64,000 nt of DNA from Euglena gracilis (GCA_039621445.1 CP154957.1:186001-250000); one strand, 5' to 3'. Positions 1 to 11,290 are shown, counted from the first letter of the stretch. Made by a program: numbers and translations. The notes: generated from the letters alone by a model not told the origin.

Positions 1-2
1 TC

Positions 3-600
3 AGAAGAGCGCTGGAGAAGATGGGCTTCAAGGTGATCAGCGTGGACTGGGACGAGAAGTGGAAGCCGGACATCGTGGCCGACGTGAGGAAGTGGAGGTA
101 CTGGGAGCAGTACGCTCCCGGCTACTTCGAGGTCATCGCGGCGTCCCCGCCCTGTACCGAGTACTCCGCAGCCCTCACCACCCGCAAGAGGAGGCTCCGC
201 ATGGCGGACGCGGTGGTGAAGGCCACGAGGGAGCTGGTGGAGTACTTGGCGCCTACGCGGTGGTGGATTGAAAACCCGAGGTTCGGCTTGCTGCGGTGGC
301 GACGAGTCCTGCGCGGAGTGCGGTACGTGGATATCGACTACTGCCGCTTCGCGGAGTACGGGTATCGCAAGCCGACCCGCTTCTGGGTCAGCGACGCGAT
401 GGCGAAGGAGCTGGACGACGTCATCTGTGGTGGGAAGTGCGGCAGCATGGTGGAAGGACCAGACGGCGTACGACGACATCGGCTACAGCTGGGAGGCAGT
501 GGCGGCGAGCGCAGGTGCACAAGGGAGGAGGCCTACCGCATCGCGGAGGGATGGTGCGGGGCCTGTTCCTGGGGGAGAAGGCACGGGAAGAAGTGGCGGC
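3..600 (+). pseudogene. C5 cytosine DNA methyltransferase domain (partial) of element 1
   Basis: The open frame starts before the window, so motif I (the SAM-binding FxGxG loop) is missing; the first visible residues are RRALEKMGFKVISVDW. Motif IV is present as SPPCTEYS with the catalytic cysteine at about nt 151. Motif VI appears as WWIENPRFGLL, and a motif VIII-like segment reads YGYRKPTRFW. Near nt 545 the frame shifts and the expected C-terminal pattern, YRI followed by GMVRGL, continues in another frame. The short phage-like form has no extra regulatory domains. The family transfers a methyl group from SAM to carbon 5 of cytosine. Here it lies directly ahead of the protease, as in the second element at 49 kb. 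Host-gene origin is unlikely because it is continuous with pol. Confidence 0.85.
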
Positions 601-2010
601 GGCGGAGGAGGCGAAGAAGGTGCGGAAGGTGGTGGTGCGGCCGTGGCAGCACCTCCCGAACCGGCCGTTCACGGTCGGCCGGATGGAGCACCGTGGGGGG
701 TGCTACCAGCTGCTGATGGACGTGGAGGTGGAGGCAGGCGGGATGAAGATCCAGGCGAAGGCCTTGATCGATACGGGGGCGCAGACTTCAATCGTGAAGA
801 AGGAGCTGTTCCCGGAGTCGGTGTTCCACGCGGCGGCGAGACCCTTGGTGCTGCACACGGTGAGCGGAGAAGCACTACCAGGAGGTCAACGAGAAGCAGA
901 GCTGAAGTTGTCCTTCGCGGCCCAGACCGACGCCAAGGAGCGGAGACCGAGGACGTGGACGACGAAGGTGGTGGCGTACGACGGCTGCATCAGCACGGAT
1001 CTGATCCTGGGGTATCCATGGCTCCGGGAGAACCGGCTGGATGTCCAGCCATGGCGCGACACCTTGCAGCTCCACGCGGACCCCAAGTGGATCCTGAGGC
1101 GGCGTGGAGACGAAGAGAAGAAGGAGGAAGATGGCGATGAAGACGAAGACGAGCTGGACGGCTACCTCTCCACGGTGAAGAAGATGCGGCAGCTGACCAC
1201 GGACGAGGCTGCAGTCCGAGAGGTGGCGATGATGCTGAAGGAGGCCGAAGAAGCGGCGAAGGCGGTGCGAGGGGTGGTGGAGACAGAAGACGACGTCGAC
1301 CATCCCTTGGCGCGGCAGCTGCGGGACGAGATCATCAACGAGTTCGAAGGCCGGGTGTTCCGTGAGCGGGTGTGGCCGTGTCCCCCGGCGCGGGGCACCC
1401 ATGGGAAGGCAGTGCTGAGGCTGAAGCCGGGAGCAACACCGGTGGTGGGCCGGATCATCAACCTCAAGGGCGAGCGGCCGGAGGCCCTGAGGGAGATGGA
1501 GCGGGAGTGCCTGGCGGACGGCAAGCTGGAGGCGGGGCGGGGGCCGTGGAGGGCGGCCGCCTTCCCCATCCGCAAGAAGTCGGGCAAGTGGAGGCTGGTG
1601 TGCGACTACAGCTTGACCAACAAGATGCTGCAGATGGACTCCTACCCCCTACCGCTGACGGAGGACATCGTGAGCGAGCAGGCGAAGTGCGAGATCTTCT
1701 CGACGGTGGACCTGCGGGACGCCTTCCACCAGGTGGCCATGGCGGAGGAAAGCCGACCCATCACCAACATCCACCTGCCCGGCGGCCTCTGGCAGTGGAC
1801 CGTGGTGCCCCAGGGCATCAACGTCGGTCCGGCGCTGCTCCAGAGGGACATCGACGCGACCTGCCGCAACGTCTCCGCCCACACCCACCCCTACTTCGAC
1901 GACATCCTGGTGAGCACGAGCAGGCTGCCGGGGTGGAGTGACGAGGAGCTGATCCGGCAGCACGCGGCGGACCTGCGGGAGACCCTGCGGCGCTGGAGGC
2001 GGATCGGTGG
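548..2010 (+). pseudogene. pol: Aspartic protease and reverse transcriptase (fingers/palm) of element 1
   Basis: One frame stays open from about 548 to past 2000. The protease active site reads ALIDTGAQTS (DTG near nt 769), with the partner motif LILGYPWL near nt 1005. An acidic, Lys/Glu-rich linker follows. The RT shows KWRLVCDYSLTN, then STVDLRDAFHQV (first catalytic Asp), then PQGINVGPALLQ and YFDDILV (paired Asp near nt 1898-1903), in the order known for Ty3 RTs. The enzyme would process the polyprotein and copy the element RNA in the particle. YFDD replaces the more common YIDD but keeps both aspartates. The frame is lost near 1990, where the homologous protein continues one frame over. 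Confidence 0.88.
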
Positions 2011-2945
2011 GTGGCGGATAAGAAGAAGGCGCAGCTGTTCCGCAAGAGGGCGGAGTTCGTGGGGCACGTGCTGGGGGAGGGCAAGCGCGTGCCCGCGAGC
2101 GGCAAGCTGGCGGCGGTGCAGCGGTGGCAACCCCCGGCCAATGTGACGAGTTTGCGCGCCTTTCTCGGCCTCTGCAATTATTATTCGGGGTATGTACGTA
2201 TGTACTCGGAGCTGGCCGCCCCCTTGCAGGAGAAGCTGAAGCTACCGCGGGATTTGTCCTGGGCGGGCAGCAAGCACCCCATCGTGTGGTCCGCGGCCGA
2301 GCTGGAGGCGTTCGAGAAGCTGAAGGCAGCGCTGGTGGCGGACCTGGAGCTGTGGCACGTGGACATGAACAAGCCGTTCGTGCTCCGCACAGACGCCTCC
2401 GATTACGCGGTGGGCGCCGTGCTGGAGCAGCTGCCGAAGGTGGAGGGCATCCCATCGGTGGAGGAGCTCCTGAAGCCCGGGGCGTCGGTGGCGGTGGGCT
2501 TCATGAGCAGGAAGCTGACGGAGGGGCAGCGGCTGCGGTGGGACACCCGCGACAAGGAGACGTACGCGGTGGTGAGCGCGCTGGACAAGTGGGGGCGGCT
2601 ACATCACCGGGCAGAAGGTCCTGGTGCTGACGGACCACCGGTCCTTGGAGAGCTGGTACAAGGAGCACGTCGCCCGAGGAGCGGGACCGCAGGGCCGGCG
2701 GGCGAGGTGGCACTCCAAGCTCAACGAGCACATGGTGGAGGTGGTGTACGTGCCGGGGGAGAAGAACGAGGTGGGGGACGCGCTGTCGCGGTGGGCGTAC
2801 CCGGCCAGCCAGGAGTACCGAGACTCCTGCTGGCACGGGACGGCAGCGGACGCCGAGGAGATGGAGCAGCAGATCCGAGAGGAGAAGGACGCGGAGCGCA
2901 GCTGTCCGAAGGCAGTACACCCGGTGGATAAGGTGTGCCCCCTCC
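1988..2945 (+). pseudogene. pol: RT connection and RNase H of element 1
   Basis: After the frame change near 1990 the sequence continues with ADKKKAQLFRKRAEFVGHVL, then LRAFLGLCNYYSGYVRMYS, the conserved RT thumb/connection of Ty3 elements. RNase H starts with LRTDASDYAVGAVLEQ (first Asp near nt 2391) and continues with DKETYAVVSALDKW (Glu). A second frameshift lies in a run of five G's near 2591-2595; the next frame carries LVLTDHRSLESW (third acidic residue) and VPGEKNEVGDALSRWAYPAS (last Asp). All four acidic residues expected for RNase H survive, so the breaks are indels and not loss of the active site. Confidence 0.85.
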
Positions 2946-3600
2946 CAACCGCAAATGCGGCATCCCCATCGCCGCCAGCCGGGACACCGGCAGCCACGGC
3001 GGCATCGGCCGGGACACCGGCATCCGAGGCGGCGCCTGCCGGGTTTCCGGCAGCCCCGCCCCCACCGCACCCCGCCGCGCCGGCTGAGACTGCAGCCCCG
3101 GCCGTGCGAATGCCCGGAGCGACCGCGCTGGCATGGCCCGGGCAGACCGAGAAGCCGCAGCACCCGACGTTGTCCGCGCAGCCCAAGCAGCAGCAGCACC
3201 CGCCACACCACGCACCGTGCGGTTTTCCGTACAGCCAGCAGCGGCACCGGCAGCAGCACCCGCCGTGCGATCCCTGTCCGCCGAGCAAGCATCGTCCCCG
3301 CCCGCAGCCAGCGCACGCAGCATCCTACCGTCCGCAGCAATCGCCGTGACAACCCGAAGCCAGGCGGCCGCCAAGCCGCCCGGTACCGTCGTCCCAAAGA
3401 AGCCAGCCGAAGGAGCGGTGCCGTCGGCCGGCCCACTCAAGATGGGGGGGCACCCCAGCCCTCCCGCCGTGCCGCCGGTGGCAGTCGCCGTGCCGCCTGT
3501 GGCAGCCGCCGTACCGCCAGCTGCAGCCACCCCGGCCGCAGCCCCGCAAGAAGAGGACCAGGACCTGATGGCGATGGACTGGAGTGAGGCGTATGAGAAG
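2946..3600 (+). other. Low-complexity Pro/Ala linker of element 1 polyprotein
   Basis: This stretch is open in all three frames and encodes Pro/Ala-rich repeats built on a CCGGCA(G/T)CC-like unit. The true frame probably moves from the RNase H frame to the next one before 3200, because RTVRFSV and TTRSQAAAK there match, in order, KKRVHFW and VTTRSGKN of the linker in the second element (54.0-54.1 kb). It joins RNase H to integrase and is unlikely to be catalytic. Confidence 0.5.
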
Positions 3601-4420
3601 TGCCCAACGTTCAAAGAGCCGTGGCAGGCCATCAAGCGCGGCCGGCCATGGCCCACCGGCTACCGGAAGGAGGCAGGCAAGCTGGTGAAGGATTCCGTCT
3701 GGTGCGTGCCGGATGCCCTGACCGAGCGGGCAATCCTAGAGCAGCACCGGGCGTAGGGGCACGTCGGTGGTGAGCGCCCCTCGATGGGGCCAGCCGGAAC
3801 TTCCAGTTTGCGGTGCCCTCCCGAGCACGCGAGCTGGCGGGCAAGATTCTGGCTGTGTGCGAGTTCTGCCAGGCGTCGGAGCACCCACACCAACCCCTCC
3901 GGCTCCGCATCACGCCCACGCCAGTGCCGCCCCATGTGATGTGTTCGGTGAGCGTGGATCTGTTCCAGATGCCGGAGGTGGAGGTGGAGGGCGGCAGGCT
4001 GGTGAATGTGTTCGCAGCATGCATCGATCGGCACTCCGGCTGGGCGATCGCGACCGTGCACCACACCCGCGGGCTAACGGCGGAGGCGGTGGCTAAGGCT
4101 ATGTATGAGCAGTGGGCGCAGTTCGGCGTGCCAAGCGTCATCACGTCGGACCGGGGCCCCCACTTCGTGGGGGCCTGGTGGAGGGCAATGTGCGCAAGAC
4201 TGGGGGTGCGCCATGCCTTCTCCCAAGCATACCACCACGAGGGCAACGCCCGTGCGGAGGTCCTCGGCGCGCAGATCCAGAAGCGGCTGAGGAAGATGAA
4301 GGCGGCGGAGGGCGTGGAGTGGCCGGAGGCGCTGCCGCGGGCCCTGCGGACCCTGCACGACAGTGCTGGGCCCAGCGGCCTGAGCCCCTTCCAGGTGCTC
4401 TTCGGCCGCGAGCGGTGGTA
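3556..4420 (+). pseudogene. pol: Integrase (zinc finger and catalytic core) of element 1
   Basis: The N-terminal part starts with MDWSEAYEKCPTFKEPW, matching DWGEAYSHCPTWKEKW in element 2. The zinc-binding HHCC region is interrupted: the frame hits TAG at 3754-3756 just before GHVG, and the CxxC half (CEFC) is in another frame near 3858. The core then runs openly with the DDE triad: SVDLFQM (Asp near 3955), ITSDRGPHF (Asp near 4148) and the Glu in NARAEVLG (near 4258). The protein would insert the cDNA copy into chromosomal DNA. The stop and frame change predict no functional product from this copy. Confidence 0.85.
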
Positions 4421-5499
4421 TGGCGGGGGTGCCGTACCAGCCGCCCACGCGGGCCGAGGACGCGGTGGCCTTCTTCGAGCGCATGCAGGACATCGATCAT
4501 CGTGTTGCGAAGATCCTGAACGAGGAGCACGCCAAGACAGCCGAGGCGGTCAACAAGCGGAGGAAGGAGCTGCCGGAGCTGGAGATCAACGACAAGGTCT
4601 GGTATCTCCGCCCGCGCACCCGCACCGGCGAGAAGCTGGAGACGTACTGGATCGGGCCGTGCGTGGTGGCAGAGCGCACCAGTGAGCACACGTACGTGCT
4701 CCAGATGGAGGATGGCCGGAAGCAGGTGGCCCACCGATCCCAAATCAAGAGCTACCGCCACGATCCAGCCCTCATGGGGCCACCGCTCCGTCTCTTCCAC
4801 TTCCGCCAATCCAGGCCGGAGGAGGGTTCCCGGCTGGACGAGTGGGAGGTGGAGGCGGTGGTCACCCACCGGCGCGATGCCAACGGCGACCTCGAGTTCC
4901 TCGTCAAGTGGCTGGGGTACGAGGAGAAGACGTGGGAGCCGCTGCGGCACTTCTTCCACCGGTACGCCTCCCCCATCGTGTCGTACTTCGTCGAACACGA
5001 CATCAAGGAGGACATGAAGTACCTTTCGAGGTTCCCGGAGGAAGCCCACATCGCCATCTGCCACGCCGTGGAGATCGAGAAGGAGAAGGAGAAGGAGTTT
5101 GGGCTGTCCTGGGAGGAGCCACCAGAGGAGTGGATGTGGCAGGACCCCGAGGACGGAGATGTATGTCGAGAAGGTGATGATTCTGCTGGAGACGATGATG
5201 AAGGTGATGGAGGAGACGAAGGAGATCGAGACCAAGAAGACGGAGGAGATGCTGGCCCGGCGGGTCCCCAACAAGCGGCCCACCCCAGGTACCCGGTCAG
5301 GGTCCACCGGCAGCCCGCGAGCGGCAAGCGCCCCGTCTCCGTGCGATCCGCGTCTGCGAGGGATGCGCTCTCCCGCGTTTCCCTTGCCCCAGCTCCACCG
5401 TCCACCACCCCATCATTCCCCATGCCCCACGCGTACCCACCCCGCAGTCCAGTACCTCAGAGACCCGGTCCCCGAGTCTCCCCTGCCCCCCACGGGTAG
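4405..5499 (+). pseudogene. pol: Integrase C-terminus and chromodomain of element 1
   Basis: The frame changes within GRERW/GVPYQPP near 4415 and then stays open to a TAG at 5497-5499. A basic DNA-binding segment with KVWYLRP and YWIGPCVV resembles the GPY/F module of chromovirus integrases. A chromodomain follows: WEVEAVVTHRR, LEFLVKWLGY and EEKTWEPLRHF, with the aromatic residues expected of a methyl-lysine cage. In chromoviruses this domain steers integration to marked chromatin. After the domain comes an acidic stretch and then a long Ser/Pro/Arg-rich tail of low complexity that may be non-coding read-through. Confidence 0.85.
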
Positions 5500-6165
5500 A
5501 GGTCGCCGCCCCCGCGTGTCGACCCGCAGGGACGCCCCAGCTCGGGATCCACCCCTCCCACCAGGGGGCCCCGTTCCCGTGCACCCCCATGACCCGTCCC
5601 TGCGGCGAGGGGGCACCACCACCGGAGGAGTGCCCCTGCATGGCCACGGTGCGACCCGGCCCTTCCTTCCCAACAAGGAGGCCACCCCTGCCCCTGCCCA
5701 CACCCCATGGGGAAATGGAAAAGGCCTGGCGTCAACCTGGGATTTTCTCCATGGTGGTCGTGTTCCAGTTCATCTTTCTGTTCCTTCCCCTCGCCTTCGA
5801 CGCTCAGGACAGGCAGCTGGCAGCGCGCGCGCAGGAGCTGAGCAGATGATCATGCTGGCTGTCGTCTTGAGGAGATGCGGTGACGTCGGCGGCAGCTGGC
5901 TCACCCCCTACTGACCTGATGGATACAGTGGAGGCTCTCACCCACCAACCCAACCTCTTACACTGGTGTGCCACCCCTCCCCTCTCATCCCCAACCAAGG
6001 CTGAGCCACGGTGAGCCCGGCCGAGGCCGAGCCAGGAGAAGGGAGACCGGAGAGAGCCCAGAGAGGAGAGAGAGAGGAGAGGAGAGGAGAGCGACGAAGC
6101 ACGGGGGCGAAAGCCCCGGGGAGAGGCGAGCAAAGAAGGAGAGGAAAGGAGAAAGAGAGGGGACC
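5500..6165 (+). other. 3' untranslated part of element 1, no gene seen
   Basis: C-rich then mixed sequence follows the chromodomain frame. Open frames here are compositional and show no conserved motif. A 3' LTR may begin in this stretch, but with no 5' LTR in the window its edges cannot be set. Confidence 0.4.
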
Positions 6166-6169
6166 CAAG

Positions 6170-7010
6170 GGGGCAAGCCCAACCGACCCCGGGTGCAAAG
6201 GGGGCCCAGAGGGGACCCAGGGAAGACCAAAGGACCCGGACCGGGGGCACCCAAGAGCGGCCCAGTGGGGGGCCTGCCCAAACCACCCGGGGGGGGGCAC
6301 GAGCGGCAGTGGGGGCCGGCAAAAAAAAAAGCGCCAGGGGCCGCGCCGCACACCCAAGACCACCGGGGGGGGGGGCACGCACGGCCCAGGGGGGCAGGAA
6401 AAAAAAAAAGCGGCCAGGGGCCGCGCCCACACCCGGGGGGGGGGGGGGAACCCAAGGGAGGCCCAGGGGGGGCCGCCCAGACCCCAGGGGGGGGGGGGCG
6501 CCGAAAAGCGGCCCAAGGGGGGCCGCCCAGACCCCAGGGGGGGAGGGCCGCCGAAAGCGGCCCAGGGGGGCCGCCCAGACCCCAGGGGGGGGGGGAGGCA
6601 AAAAAGCGACCAAGGGGGGCCGCCCAGACCCCGGGGGGGGGGGGCGCCGAAAAGCGGCCCAGGGGGGCCGCCCAAGACCCACCCGGGGGGGGGGGGGGGG
6701 GGCGGGCCCGGGGGGGCGGGCAAAAAAAAAAGGCGGCCAGGGGGCCGCGCCCACACCCGGGGGGGGGGAACCCAAGAGCGGCCCAGGGGGGGCCGCCCAG
6801 ACCCCAGGGGGGGGGGCACCGAAAAGCGGCCCAGGGGGGCCGCCCAGACCCCAAGAGGGGGGAGGGGGGGGGGGGGCGGCGCCGAAAAGCGGCACAGGGG
6901 GCCGCACCCGGGGGGGGGGGCACGCACGGCACAGGGGGGCCGGCAAAAAAAAAGCGGCCAGGGGAACGGCCAGCCCCAAAGGGGGAGGGGGCAACCGAAC
7001 CCAGACAAGA
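6170..7010. repeat. G-rich minisatellite (about 60-bp units)
   Basis: Degenerate tandem units of roughly 45-75 bp combine a G-tract of 7-18 bases, GGCCGCCCAGACCCC, and GAAAAGCGGCCCA, with interspersed AAAAAAAAAGCGGCCAGGGG blocks. All six frames are open over hundreds of codons because the repeat is purine-biased, so the long Gly/Pro-rich frames are not genes. The G-tracts could form quadruplexes on the plus strand. Confidence 0.85.
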
Positions 7011-7860
7011 CCACCCACCAAGGAGAGCCAAGGAGAGCCAAAGCCCGAGCCCAGCCAATTCCTGGGGCCAGCCCGCAAGGCCGGACGACGTCAGCAGCGA
7101 CGCTCACCGAACGCCTGCGGAGCACGGCCAGGGATTGGCTGGCGTCCACCCCCACCCGGACCACAGGAGCCCGCCCGCAGCCGGCACGCCAGGCAGCGGC
7201 GCAACGAAGGACCAGGGAGCCCCGGCCAGGCTCCTGTGGAAGGGGGGCGAGAGAGGCAGCGGCCAGGCCCGGGAGCCGGAGGCAAGGCCGAGGAAGGGGA
7301 GAGTTGGCGGACCGGCCGCTGCACCTTCCATTGCCACTATAACAGCCTGCTGTTGTATAAAGCGAACCACTGCGCTGATTCAGCATCAAAATAGCGCAAA
7401 CCGCACCTCCAACTGTTCTGTTTTTTCACTGCAGGCTCCCTCTTTTTACCCATGGTTTCAATTCAAGATTGTGCCTGCTGAATCAAGACCAAGGTCAAAT
7501 TATATCAATTTTCAAGGAATTTCAAGGGAATTCAAGGAAAGGCACTGGAGCCAAGAAAGTGCAAAAGTTCAAGAAAGTCAAAAATACCAAGGGCGGAGCA
7601 AGCAAAAGATTACAAAAAAGTTGGCTATCTGCTGGCGCAGGAGAGCAGCACAAGCCCAAAAGGTGTTGGTGCTGGGGTATCAGAAGCCTAAGGGAGGGCA
7701 ACCAGGCCTTTTCCTAAACCCCCCCCACTGCCGGAAGGGACGCCAAGCCGGACTCCCCCCTCCAACCACTCCCTAAAAAGGAGGGCCTTCGGTCCCCGGG
7801 AAAAAATCCTACGTGGGAAGGGGAGTATCCCGAACCTACCCCTCTCCCCAGAGCCCATCG
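7011..7860. other. Unassigned spacer between element 1 and DIRS copy A
   Basis: The sequence passes from G+C-rich to mixed composition. One intron-acceptor-like site (TTTTTTCACTGCAG, ending near 7433) is followed by TCAAG(G/A)-rich short direct repeats around 7510-7600. No open frame shows recognisable motifs. It could contain part of an LTR of element 1. Confidence 0.3.
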
Positions 7861-7863
7861 CGC

Positions 7864-8746
7864 CTACCACCCACCCCGCCGGTACCCCCTCACGGACCTC
7901 CAGGAGTGAAGGCTGGGCAAAGACAACATCGTTCGGGAAACTGGACCAGCAAAATTTTGCTGCCTGGCTGCCTGATTGACATTAATTGGCGCCACCATGA
8001 TGTCGAAGCCCAGTGGGGTACGATCAACAGACATTTTAGGTCTGGGTTTAACATTAATCTCTGAACCCACTGGGGAATGATGCTCCAGGGAGGGTTGGCA
8101 TAAACTGGGGGGAGACCCTTCAAATCGGCCTTCAAGGCATCCACCAGCAAAGCCCCTTGGTGGGGGTATCGACAAACAAACTGGGGAAATTTTTTGTTGC
8201 TGGGTGTGCAAAACATGTCCACCTCTGGGGTAATGTCCTTTCTGAAAAATTTCAGAATTTGGTGAAAGATGGTCAAGTTTAGGGTATAATCCCCTGGGTC
8301 CTTTTGCTCCCTGGTCAGGGAGTCTGCCAATTGCTCTTTTGTGGGAACCCAAACCACCTGCAAATTGATTTTCTTTTCCTGACAATGGTACAGCAGGGGT
8401 TTTAAGATGGAATTTAGGTAGGGCTTTCTGCCTCCCCATTTTGTTAAATAACTTACAGCCACCTGGCTGTCCACGTGAAGCATTATTGTTTGTTTTGGTT
8501 TGGCCAGACTTTTTACTGTCTCCACAGCTGACATCAAGTTGATGTGAAGGATGTGCAGGTCCCTCCAAAAATCCTGCACTTTTTGGCCTGAGTTTTTGTC
8601 CAGCCCCCCTCCAGGTGCTGCTGTCTGAGAACAGTTCCTGAGAGGCCTGGGATTGAAAAGCTCTGCCCACACCTGGCTGCAAAAACGCTTTTAACTCCAC
8701 AACTTGATCTTTGACACCCTGGAGAATGGTTAGGGTGTGGTCCCAA
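7864..8746 (-). pseudogene. RNase H and methyltransferase-like domain, DIRS copy A
   Basis: The first RNase H aspartate lies in ELFSDSSTWRGAG. Near 8610 the frame shifts and the next frame gives LHINLMSAVETV, LHVDSQVAVSYLTKWGG and VWVPTKEQLADSLTRE, the remaining RNase H blocks of DIRS elements. The following domain carries VDMFCTPSNKKFPQF, YANPPWSIIPQWV and LLIVPHWASTSWW. This matches the DIRS MT domain, usually compared with phage N6-adenine methyltransferases, with NPPW as the catalytic-type motif. Activity is unknown. The same motif series occurs in the Ty3 element at 49.8 kb. Confidence 0.8.
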
Positions 8747-8748
8747 CC

Positions 8749-10020
8749 CTACTTTGTGTGCAAATCCACCATTTTGCAAAGTTGGTCTGTCAGAATTCTG
8801 AGAAATGGCATTGAGACTAGGTAACTTCTGACTTGACCTACAATGGAACTGAGCTTTCTGCAGCTCATTTTTTGTGCTGTGAGCACTTTGCCCAGCTCCT
8901 TTCTTAAGGATTTTAGTTTTTCCTGAGGAATTTCCAGCTGGCCTTTTTTCAAGTTGACCCACTGGCCTAAATGTTTTATTTCTTGGGTGGGTTCCAGACA
9001 GGACTTGGGGAGGTTTGATCTGAAACCTGCCAGTAAAAGGTCCAGTTTTATTTCTGCCAAATGCTGGGCTGCTGTCTTTTTGCTGGGGTCTAACAGCAAA
9101 ATGTCGTCCAGGTAGATGAAAACTACCTTTCCCTCTTTTCTCCATTTCCTCTCCCAGACTCTCATGAGAGTCATAAATTTTTGAGGCAGGCTGCTGATGC
9201 CGAAGCATGCAGCTTGAAACTGCCAGGTTTCCCCCCCCACCTGCATGCAAACATGCTTTTCTAGACTGCTGTGCAGTTTTAAGTGGAAATAAGCATCTTT
9301 CAAATCTATTTTCCCACAGAACCAACCTTTCCTTAGATATGGGAAGATATTTCCCATATGCTCCAGTCTGAACTTCTGGGGGGTAAAGTGGAGATTTAAC
9401 TGTCGACAGTCTGAAATCAGTCTTTCATTTGTCTTTTCCCCTTCTTTTTTGGAAATGATGAAGTAAGGGACCAAATGGTTTGCCTCCTCTGGGTGGATTT
9501 GCCTGGTTGCCCCTGCGCATTCGTATTCTCTCAGAATTTTCTGGGCAGTCATTATTTCTTGGGGAGTTTTGCAGGGAACTTTTAAGGACATTTGAGGGGG
9601 GAGGGGAAGATCTGCCATAACTCCCTCCCTTATCAGGTTTAATACCTCTCTGCTGGCTCCTGCCTTGACCCAATGGGGGATGCTGGCCTGCAGGGCCTTG
9701 TAAGGGGGTACCCCTGGGTGTAATGTGTCTGGGGATTCCACAGGCCCCATCACTGGGGTCCCTCCCCTTGTCTGGCCCATCACTGGGGTCATCCCTGGCT
9801 GCCCCATCACTGGGGCTGTAGCTGGCCCTGCCATAGGGCTTCTCAAAGACAGGCTTTCCTCCTGTTTTGGAATGATGGGGGAAGGTCTGTGCCTGTTGTG
9901 AGGGGGTATAAATAATGCTGGGCTGATTAACTTCTGGGGGGGGGCCTTCTTGAGCCAATCTTGGGCCTCCCCCCCAAGGGCTGATGTGGTGTGGCTGGCC
10001 TTCCTGGTATTGGCCACCAT
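8749..10020 (-). pseudogene. DIRS reverse transcriptase, copy A
   Basis: An uninterrupted frame of 423 codons. The N-terminal part has short PVMGQ-type repeats (about 9760-9835). The RT domain begins near 9600. Recognisable blocks are ERLISDCRQLN, GKIDLKDAYFHLKLH (first Asp), QAACFGISSLPQKF and FIYLDDILLLDP with the YLDD pair near 9104-9109. EIKHLGQWVNLKKG and MSCRKLSSIVGQVRSY follow, typical of the DIRS RT thumb. The frame ends with a stop near 8749 that separates it from RNase H. This is the best-preserved DIRS RT of the window. Confidence 0.85.
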
Positions 10021-10731
10021 TTGCCTTCAGGGCCCTTTGGCCTCCAGTGGCACACAGGCCTGCTTGGCCTCCATTGGCCCTCTTTCCAGGACTTTCTCTT
10101 CTTTGTCCTTCTGGATTCCCCATATAGGCCACCATGGCCTGTTTTTGGTCGTGGCTTGTTGCTCCTGGGGAGTTTGTTATTGAATTTGCTGGGGGGGAAA
10201 GTTGGACATACCTTTCCCCAATGAGATCTCTCCAGGCTGGGGTACTGGCTGCCATAGCCTTGCCCCTGGGCCCACTGCCCTCTTGAATAATGGCTTCCGT
10301 AGTCTTGAATTTGGACCCCAGGTCCTTTTGAATGATGGCTGCCATAGCCATGATGATTTGAATCCCTTGGATTTCTGATATTTGTTGGAAGGCTGCCATA
10401 GCCTGTGACTTGTCCCCTGGAAGGGGGTGGACATAGAAAAGGGGGGGTAGTTTGTTGGACCTGTGATGGTATTCCCCTTCTGTCTTCTTGTCTTCCTGAC
10501 CACAGTTGTCCATGGTCCATGGCCATTCTCATGTTGAGAGGGGGATTTTGAAAACTCTGAAGCGTTGGGGGGTGGGGGGTTTGCGATGGCCACGGACGGA
10601 CGAGTTGCTGCCGCCCCTTCAGCTTCTGCAGCTGCTGCTGTGACTCCACCTTCCCCAGCTTCAGCTGACTTCTTGGAAGTTCTTTGCAGTTCTTCTTGAA
10701 ATTCATAGTTTCTTTGAAATTCGTTCTTCAT
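9927..10731 (-). pseudogene. Gag-like low-complexity protein of DIRS copy A
   Basis: Three overlapping minus-strand frames are open. The most regular one shows Tyr/Gly/Ser-rich repeats (GYGSHHSKG, DYGSHYSRG, GYGSQYPSL), with a basic Lys/Arg-rich part and a Pro-rich part. It starts with MKNEFQRNYEFQEEL in one frame at 10,731. No zinc knuckle is visible. Its position just ahead of RT suggests a nucleic-acid-binding structural protein. The correct frame path cannot be fixed by eye. Confidence 0.5.
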
Positions 10732-10939
10732 GGAAGTCCAGTTTGTTGATAACTGTTGTGTTTCTTGTTCTTGTTCTTGAATTTATTGTTCCAGTTGAAC
10801 TCGTGGCGTTGAATTCTTCCTTCAGGAAGTTGAAGTTCCGAAGAAAGTTCGGTCCACCAGTAGGTAAGAGTATTGGTTCTCGGGAAGGTAGTACTCCTCG
10901 AAAAACAATTCCACTTGAACTCGTAGAAGTAAAAACTCT

Positions 10940-11290
10940 TTCTCCTTGAGGTCGAAGGGCAGAAATAGGAATCAGCCAACTCCGGCAACAAAAAGCAGTA
11001 AGAAGCACCCCCCGCGCACGCACAAACACACCAGAACAGAACAGCCGGCAAGGAAAGCAGGACCTCACCATCTCGCAGTGCGGAGCCCGAATGGTCTGTT
11101 CGCCGGCGGTGCCGTTTGGATCGTTTTGGTGTGCTGGTTTAGGAATATCTACGTACTGCCGGACACCTCGGGCTCCGCACTTTGCCCTTGTGAGGCCATG
11201 CCTTGCACACTGGCGGTGTTGTTTGGATCGCTCTGGTGCGTTGGGTTAGGAGGTCCCGCTTAGATCCTTTTTCGCCAGAGTTAGCTGACT
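10940..11290. repeat. DIRS terminal / internal complementary repeats at the A/B junction
   Basis: About 11,188-11,265 is the reverse complement of about 15,460-15,535 with few mismatches (CCTAACCCAACGCACCAGA against CCTAACCCAACACACCAGA). The segment 11,160-11,200 repeats, inverted, the block with GCGGAGCCCGAGGTGTC at 15,248. Sequence around 10,970-11,080 is related to 15,430-15,500. Inverted terminal repeats plus an internal complementary copy are the hallmark ends of DIRS elements, where they support a circular intermediate. Confidence 0.65.

Larger units (their letters stand above)
1..5499 (+). mobile_element. Ty3/Gypsy chromodomain retrotransposon, element 1 (5' part outside window)
   Basis: A continuous series of homologous domains runs on the plus strand in the order cytosine methyltransferase, aspartic protease, reverse transcriptase, RNase H, proline/alanine-rich linker, integrase and chromodomain, which is the chromovirus order of Ty3/Gypsy elements with a methyltransferase added in front. 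The reading frame changes near 545, 1990, 2593, around 3000, 3760 and 4415, and a TAG interrupts the integrase zinc finger at 3754-3756. Gag, the 5' LTR and the start of the methyltransferase lie before the window. Codons are strongly G/C-ending, unlike the homologous element at 44-59 kb. I could not define the 3' LTR because the 5' LTR is not available for comparison. Confidence 0.9.
7864..10960 (-). mobile_element. DIRS-like retrotransposon copy A (Gag-like, RT, RNase H, MT; recombinase missing)
   Basis: Read on the minus strand, the order is a Gly/Gln/Trp-rich Gag-like region, reverse transcriptase, RNase H and a methyltransferase-like domain. That is the internal order of DIRS elements, which use a tyrosine recombinase instead of an integrase. 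The recombinase expected below 7864 is absent, so the copy is 3' truncated. Its 5' flank (about 10,960-11,090) carries sequence related to the terminal repeats of copy B. Frame changes occur in the Gag-like part and near 8610, with a stop near 8749. Confidence 0.8.

Noticed and set aside
5968-7776. Open frames of 360-600 codons on both strands, Gly/Pro/Arg-rich
   Set aside because: All frames are open because of the purine-biased G-rich minisatellite; the products are pure repeat translations without domains.
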